A stretch of 64,000 nucleotides of DNA from Pampus argenteus (Eukaryota; Chordata; Actinopteri; Scombriformes; Stromateidae), in assembly GCA_036937835.1 (NCBI GenBank), contig CM072869.1, positions 10,452,001 through 10,516,000 of the forward strand. Reading direction: 5' to 3'. This document shows positions 58,196-64,000 of the stretch, one piece after another; position 1 is the stretch's first letter, and each line of letters opens with the position of its first letter. The translations under genes and the position numbers were made by a program. The notes below the pieces were generated by a model, which was given only the letters and a program-made list of their open reading frames with translations, was not told the DNA's origin and did not search any database.

Positions 58196-58371
58196 TAGGG
58201 ACAGACATGAGTAATTTACTCAGTCATCATCTTCATCAGATATTTTATTACATGACTATTTTGGTATAAACATTTATCCCACCAGTGTGGTGGATAGCCT
58301 TTCAAGATTTAGGCGCCAAACACATAATCTACCCACACTTGGCATTTGGAGGGTAATTTCAGACCCTGTCA

Positions 58372-58373
<2 letters not shown>

Positions 58374-58405
<32 letters not shown>
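58374..58405 (+). repeat. (CA)n microsatellite
   Basis: About 16 CA units, followed by TACACACATA. Confidence 0.95.
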
Positions 58406-58410
<5 letters not shown>

Positions 58411-58834
58411 ACATACCCTTCCTTCTTCCTTTCCTCTCCTGTTTATGCATACTCCTATACTCCTCCTATCCTTCTAGTTGGCTGCAAGACTATGGTCTAT
58501 AGCTATAGTTCTATGTAGCTGGAGTTGGTTGCTGATTATGAATAGTTGATAAAAATCAGCCAGCTTGTGATTTTCGTTTCTATGAACAGTTTATTGTAAA
58601 TGTAGAGTTTGTCTGACTTACCCAATGTACTTGACGACGCCTGGAGCGGAGAACTAGCAGGAGAAGTCTTCACTAATCTAGTGGTGGAAGATGCTCGCTA
58701 ATCCCATGGGTATCATCTCCCGTTGTTTGAAAAAAATCATACTTGACAATGATGTTTCAGTTGATCAGTTGAGCTTTTGTTTTAGATGTAGTGGCTTTAG
58801 CAAAGGTTTTCTTTTTCCCTAAGCCTTGAGGTAT

Positions 58835-61085
58835 TGCTGGTAATTCCATGTTGGATGGTGATATCAGGAGTTCCAATAAGGAGCCAACATAAGAATTTGT
58901 GCTGTCGGCATGAGTTGATATATTTTCCAAGGGCTCCAGATTGAACTTTTTAAGTCATGTCGTGTAGACATTGCTTTTCTTTCATTAGAACACCTTACTT
59001 GGCATGGTATCTGTCTCTCACGGAGCCACCTCCATCTTTTTCATCAGACACCCAGGTGAGGGTGTCAATCCACAACTTCTGTCCAGGTAGCACATTATGT
59101 CACGCATCACTCTTTTTCAACCATAACCAGCTTCCAAGGCTCTTCTTCTTTGCAGCTCAAATATCCCCAAGAGTCCCAGGACCTGGTGTAGTGACTGGCC
59201 TATAAAACCCCTGCAGCCCACTTCAGCGGACCTTCTACCCATTCCTCCAACACTCAGGTACCAGATCCACATACTTGTCTCTCTTCCTTTTTTGCGTCTC
59301 CTCCATCCAATATTCCCAGGGGACAATTAACTCTTGGTTGCTATGTCATCATCGGGACCATGTCTGGCCTGAGTGTGGTAGCTGTAATGGTGTCTGGGAA
59401 CCTCAATTGTCTCCAGAGGTTGACCAGGAACTGCCAGTCTCTTGCTGTTATGAGCAGACCACCCTGGACCTTTTGCTGAGGCTGTGGCTTCTCCCCTGTG
59501 CGAACAAAGGCGATGGTGCACTTTGTTGGGTGTTGCTGCTTACTGTGGCTGATGTCTGGTGCAGATGGTGTCTGCTACTGCTCACAGAACTTGGTCATGG
59601 CGCCAACGATACCGCCCCTCTCCCAAGGCCTTTGGAAAGGATCCCCTTTCCTGATAGTTGGCAAGCAGGTGAGTACATATTTAGATTTAACTTTTGACAT
59701 TTACATTTAACAAGCAGGTGTGCTGGATAATGATTCCATATCAAATGGTAATATCAGTAGTTCGAAAAAGGAGCCAACATATGGGTTTGTGCTCTCAGTA
59801 GTTGAGTTGCCAAGGGCTCCAGATATAACTTTTAAGTCAATATCGTTTAGCCTGACATTGCTTTTCCTTTATAAGAACTCCTTACTTGGTGTGTGTCTCT
59901 CAGAGTGCCGCTGCCATCTTTTTCCTCAGACATCCTCACCCCAGCATCCAAGCCAGCAGCTGAGATTTTTGTCCAGACATGCTAAAATGTTAAGAAAGGA
60001 AATCTTAAGTGGAAATCGGCCATTTGAGCCACAATGGAAGCATAAGTAACAGAGCTCACAAAAAACAACAAATTCAAAGCCTTATTGTTACTCACTTAGG
60101 AATGATCAAGCTGTGACTTGTGTCCAGGTAGCATATTACGTCACGCATCACCCCTCTTTAACTAGAGCCAATGGGAAGCCTTTTCAGTGGCTTCCAAGGC
60201 TCTTCTTCTTTGAAGACAGCATATTTCCAAGACTCCCAGGACCTGGTGTAGAGACTGTCCTATGAAACCCCTATAGTCCACGTCAACTGGTTCACAGTAG
60301 GCCTTTTACCCATTCCTCTAACACTCAGCTACCAGATCCACATACCTGGCTCTCTTCCTTTCTTGTGCCTCCTTAATCTGATTTTCCCAGGGGACAGTTA
60401 ACTCTGGCAAAATCACTTGCTTGGTTGCCATGGACATCAGGACCATGTCTGGTCTGTGTGTGGTATGCCATGATGTCCAAGAACCTCAGTTATCGCCCTA
60501 GGTCAACCAAGAACTGCCAGCCTCTTGTTGTTGCGAGCAGACCACCCTGGGCCTTAGACTGAGACTGAGACTTCTCCCTTCCTTGAACAAAGTGCACCAT
60601 CACGGTGTTGGTTGTTGCTGCTTGCTGTAGCTAATGTCAGTGCAGATAGTGTCTTCTACTGCCTTCAGAACATAGTCATGGTGCCAACAATACAACCCCT
60701 CTCCCAAGGCCTTTGGGCAGCAGCTGAGGATGTGATCTAAGGATCCCCTTTCCTGGTAGTTGGCAAGCAGGTGAGTACATATTTAGATTTAACGCTTGAC
60801 ATTTTGATTTAAGGAGCAGGTGTGCTGGATAATGATTCCATGTTGGATGTTAATATCAGCAGTTTCAAAAAGGAGTCAACATATGAATTTGTGCTCTCAG
60901 TAGTTGAGTTAATGTGAGAGGTCCAGATATAACTTTTCCTTCATAAGAACTCCTCACTTGGTGTGTTGTGCGTCTCTCAGGTCATCAGACATCCTCTCCC
61001 CAGTGACCCAGCTGGGGGTGATCGAGCCCCGACTTGTGTCCCGACGTGCTAAAATACTAAGAGAGGAAATCAGCTGTTTGTTTAG
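58835..61085. repeat. head-to-tail repeated unit, about 2.3 copies
   Basis: Three units start with the same motif (GCTGG-ATAATGATTCCAT...ATATCAG): 58835-59720, 59721-60822 and 60823-about 61085 (partial). Shared blocks include GGAGCCAACATA, TCTTCTTCTTTG, CCCAGGACCTGGTGTAG, CCAGATCCACATAC, CAAGCAGGTGAGTACATATT. Units one and two differ by small indels and about 10-20% substitution. On the minus strand unit two reads RPDMVLMSMATKQVI-L-PELTVPW and later YRGFIGQSLHQVLGVLEICC, with stops; this resembles C-terminal parts of predicted teleost retroelement proteins, possibly a restriction-like endonuclease of a LINE. That assignment is tentative. Confidence 0.65.
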
Positions 61086-61679
61086 CTGTTACATTTGACA
61101 TTTAGGTTTAACATTTAACATTTACTTTATATTACATAGTTTGTTTTTTTACAATAACATATATATGATAAAATTCACTTTTTTTGGAGCTAAATGTTGC
61201 AAAATCTTGCTGTTAATTTAGATGTGTGCCACTTTACAATCAGTGCACTACTCAAATCTTGAATTCAATTTTATCTTGTAGATATTTAAAGCTGCGCTCA
61301 TCCAGTAGCCTAGGAACTGCTCTTCATCTTCTCTTCTCTTCTGCTTCTATTACATGACCATTAAGAAGCCTTTCTGTGCAAGCTGCCGGCTTGTCCATCC
61401 CATATAAAGGCGTATCAAAAGTGGTTGGGAGCAATGAATCCCTGAGCAGACCCATCAAATCGTCTGGACACCCACACACGCCTCCAAAAAAATATCAGAT
61501 GTCTGAAGGAATTCAGTCACCCCCCTCTTGAAAGTACATATTTGACAGGGCACAGTAAGGCAGAGCTTGCACTCCAGCTCAGCGTTCAGTTAGGCACAGA
61601 CGCCCTAGCCCCTCTCCCAGTCTCTCCTTGGTCTTCGTTTGGACGTTTTGTCGGTGCCACCGAACAGAAATAAGCAGCC

Positions 61680-61793
61680 ATGGATGCCATCAAGAAGAAG
61701 ATGCAGATGCTCAAGCTCGACAAGGAAAATGCCTTGGACAGAGCTGAGCAGGCTGAGGGAGAACAGAAAGCATCAGAGGACAGAAGCAAACAG
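61680..61793 (+). CDS. duplicate of tpm1 exon 1a
   Basis: Thirty-eight open codons beginning MDAIKKKMQMLKLDKENALD and ending RAEQAEGEQKASEDRSKQ, followed by donor GTCAGC. ATG context and the 5' leader are almost unchanged from the parent (two differences in about 170 bp). It could still be transcribed and spliced to the exon 2b copy, but no further coding exon is in view. Confidence 0.7.
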
Positions 61794-62374
61794 GTCAGCT
61801 GAATTTTTTTTTCTTTTATGGAAAATCCCAAAGATCCATAGAAAAAGCAGGAATACCAGTGGCAGTAAAAAGCTGCTCCCCTTTAAATGGATCTCCTCCT
61901 AATACGGATTAATTGTTAAATTAAAACACAAGATATTTTTCTTGATATTTTTTGGATAACATTTATTTATTATATTGTTTTTTACATTATGTTAAATGAT
62001 TATTGATTTTGTTTGATAGTAAATTGCTTAAATATGTATTTAACATTCAGTTTTAAGTTTATAATTACGATAATTATATTATAATTTTATATTAATGTAT
62101 TGTTAAGGTGACATATGGAGAGATTTAAAAAGAAATTACGTGTTACTAATAACAAAAGAGATAAAGTGTTTAAAGGAGCTGAAGAAAAGCTGCTGACCGC
62201 AGAGGAGGTCGCCACCAAGGTATCTGATCCTGACATACATTAGGTTCCCTAACTTTTCTCCTCTCTCTCTTTCCCCCCTGTCTTGTCCTGTCCTGTCATG
62301 TGTGTGTCTCTTTGCACCTGTGTGTACTCATGCCACCTCATCTCCCTGCTGACCTGCAATGAAACTCGCCACAG

Positions 62375-62500
62375 CTTGAGGACGATTTGGTAGCACTGCA
62401 GAAGAAGCTGAAGGCAACTGAGGATGAGTTGGACAAGTACTCCGAGGCTCTTAAAGATGCCCAGGAGAAACTTGAGCTGGCTGAGAAGAAAGCCACCGAT
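62375..62500 (+). CDS. duplicate of tpm1 exon 2b
   Basis: Forty-two open codons differing from the parent exon by a single base (GGA to GCA, G52A). Acceptor CCACAG and donor GTAAGT are both good. Similarity with the parent ends about 20 bp into the following intron. Confidence 0.7.
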
Positions 62501-62805
62501 GTAAGTAAGGAAGGGATTCAAGCCCAACGGGTACCTTGTGCATCAGCATGAGATGCCAGAGGGGCGTGACAAAGCAGGTATTTGATGACCTGATCGGCAA
62601 ACTATCTAGACTAATATAATTTGGATTTTCACTTAAAGGCTGCGACCTGCTCAAGACAAAATCACTTTAGGTCATCCTTAACATTTTTTTTAACAATCTC
62701 GTTAATGACAAAATTAGGGTAATGGTCAAGGTCAAGTGCAGCAGACAAAGACTGCCTCTGAGGAAAACCCATTGTAATAATCCTTTAATTAGATTCCTGA
62801 ATTTA

Positions 62806-63831
62806 ACCCTATTGATGCTTGAACCTGGGACTACTGTGTAGTCGCAGCTACACTACAAAACGCCGCCCACACCATATAAGGCCGATCTTCTGAGCTGCAC
62901 AATCAACCAGATGTATAACCTGATTCAGGGAGTTGCAACCTGCCACTGCCAATGAAGGAACCAAAACATTGCAGCCCCTCCAGCCCCTGACTGCTGGGTG
63001 GCTCACTCTAGTACGAGAGGTGCCAGCAGCACCCCATGGCAGTTGGCCTGTGCCTGAGGGATCAGAAGCATCTATGTCTATAACATGAGTTAATTGCTTC
63101 CTCCCATCATTTTTCACCTGTTATTGTTGTGTGCACAAACACTTGATCCAAACAAAATACATTTTTTTATGAAAGAGCAAAATCCTATCCCTCATCTTCC
63201 ACCCCTCTGGCCCTCCATGATGCTGCAGCTTAGCCTGTTACATCTAGCAGATCACGGAAGTTATGTGAAACACACAGACAGCCAGCTCCTTCCATGTTTA
63301 GGGAGCTTACAGCTGTGGGCTGTGATAAGTGGGAAAAATTTAGCACTGTGCCCACTCATGAGCACTATGTTCAGCCTGATGCTATCAGAAAACACATCTC
63401 ACCCGACATAGCGACACTGGGAAACTGTCTCCCGCTGTGCTTGCTGGCTCTGTTTTCACTTGGACCAGCTCACACAGCCTAGCCAGCAAGCAGCATTATC
63501 TCCTCCTGGAGGAGTAATGCTCCATGTCAACACACAACCCAAAGAAAGGAGACTGCATGTCTGTTTCATTCCTCTTCAGCTATTTCTGTGCGGAATACAA
63601 AGAGGAAGGAACACAATGACAAGACATCAGCCAATGATGATGATGCATTAATAGACCACACCGTAAGTGTGGTGCCTGCCCCCCATGGACCCACCTTCTG
63701 TTTATGGAAAGATTGGCGGTTGAATGGGCTGAATTGGAATATACACACCGTATAATAATATGGAGTTGATGGCTGAAACCATGAGCAGGTTATTCTCTCC
63801 AGTTCTGCCGTGTCCCCCTTTGATTCATAGG
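62806..63831. other. unassigned sequence between tpm1 duplicate and retroelement
   Basis: About 1 kb without a recognised gene. It may be the 5' part of the element whose reverse transcriptase follows, since it contains short open frames and higher GC than the introns, but no motif supports this. Confidence 0.4.
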
Positions 63832-64000
63832 TGTCATGGAGATAAATTGATTCTCTCAAGAAGAGATTTTCTCTCCAAAGAAATCCAGGACCTGTTGCAA
63901 AAACAGGTTGTCATTCTCACTCACAACAGACAGAATGGGTTTTACTCTGGGTACGTCCTTGTTCCCAAGAAGACAGAGGGTTTCAGACTCATTTTGGATC
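63832..64000 (+). mobile_element. DIRS-like retrotransposon reverse transcriptase fragment (runs off the window)
   Basis: After a TAG at 63829-63831 the frame stays open to the edge and reads ...RDFLSKEIQDLLQKQVVILT then HNRQNGFYSGYVLVPKKTEG and FRLILD. The order LLQKxxV...GFYSxYxLVPKK...(G)LRxILD is the start of the RT domain of DIRS-type (tyrosine recombinase) retrotransposons common in fish and amphibians. Replacement of the usual DGGLRP by TEGFRL suggests decay. Downstream RT motifs are outside the window. Confidence 0.7.

Larger units (their letters stand above)
57291..58834. other. repeat-rich spacer after the Tc1-like element
   Basis: No gene is recognised. It contains a short TA run at 57298-57310, the hAT-like end at 58110-58195 and the CA tract at 58374-58405. 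The remainder, including 57590-57740 and 58450-58830, has no match I can name. Confidence 0.5.
61285..62805 (+). pseudogene. partial duplicate of the tpm1 5' end
   Basis: This segment is collinear with 45691-47930. It includes a TATA region (CCATATAAAGGCGTATC at about 61400), the same leader, exon 1a copy 61680-61793, exon 2a copy 62103-62219 and exon 2b copy 62375-62500; homology stops near 62520 and a short piece resumes at 62717-62805 (parent 47791-47930). Exons 1a and 2b are open with intact splice sites; the 1a copy has D28E, K29Q and A32S and the 2b copy G52A. The 2a copy has lost its AG acceptor, carries an in-frame TGA and a 9-nt deletion. No exon 1b or exons 3-9 follow before the window ends, so no full tropomyosin can be made unless more exons lie beyond 64 kb. 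Confidence 0.85.

Noticed and set aside
63017..63040. Sequence AGTACGAGAGG, reminiscent of the large-subunit rRNA sarcin-ricin loop
   Set aside because: Only about 11 bases match, the neighbours do not resemble 28S rRNA, and the canonical continuation is absent.
1..64000. CRISPR arrays, operons, bacterial-type promoters or phage genes
   Set aside because: The window is clearly vertebrate, intron-rich nuclear DNA and no such structures are present.

Overview
The window is vertebrate nuclear DNA, almost certainly from a teleost fish. It carries two multi-exon genes on the plus strand in the order talin-2 (tln2) then tropomyosin-1 (tpm1), the neighbour pair also found in mammals (TLN2-TPM1 on human 15q22). 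Introns are compact (84 bp to about 2.1 kb) and AT-rich, and the dispersed repeats are of kinds common in ray-finned fish: Tc1-like elements with long inverted repeats, short TIR elements and a DIRS-like reverse transcriptase fragment.

Layout. (1) 1-32190: the 3' 85% of tln2, entering in mid-gene. By hand-splicing I placed 48 exons, starting in FERM subdomain F3 and running through the linker, rod bundles R1-R13 and the C-terminal dimerisation helix to a TGA at 32188-32190. They form one open frame of 6579 nt (2192 codons plus stop), which is the length expected for residues ~351-2542 of a vertebrate talin-2. The intron before exon 44 holds the mir-190 hairpin, and the intron before exon 43 holds a candidate 6-nt cassette microexon. 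A 3' UTR of up to ~2.75 kb follows, with a TIR element inside it. (2) About 35.0-45.7 kb: intergenic, no gene recognised, several repeat relics and a pentanucleotide array. (3) 45.7-55.86 kb: a complete tpm1 with two promoters (exons 1a and 1b), alternative exons 2a/2b and 6a/6b, constant exons 3, 4, 5, 7 and 8, and three alternative last exons (9a, 9c, 9d). (4) 56.2-61.1 kb: a repeat-rich block with a decayed Tc1-like transposon, a (CA)n tract and a ~0.9-1.1 kb unit repeated head to tail about 2.3 times. (5) 61.28-62.81 kb: a second, partial copy of the tpm1 5' end (promoter, exon 1a, a ruined exon 2a, an intact exon 2b) with no later exons in view. (6) 63.83 kb to the edge: start of a DIRS/tyrosine-recombinase-type reverse transcriptase fragment.

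Talin-2 links integrin tails to actin, and tropomyosin-1 coats actin filaments, so both products belong to the actin/adhesion system, but nothing here shows co-regulation. The most useful leads are the talin-2 microexon at the R12/R13 boundary, the (GT)21 tract that occupies a talin-2 3' splice site, two GC-AG introns, and the partial tpm1 duplication, whose similarity to the parent is very uneven.
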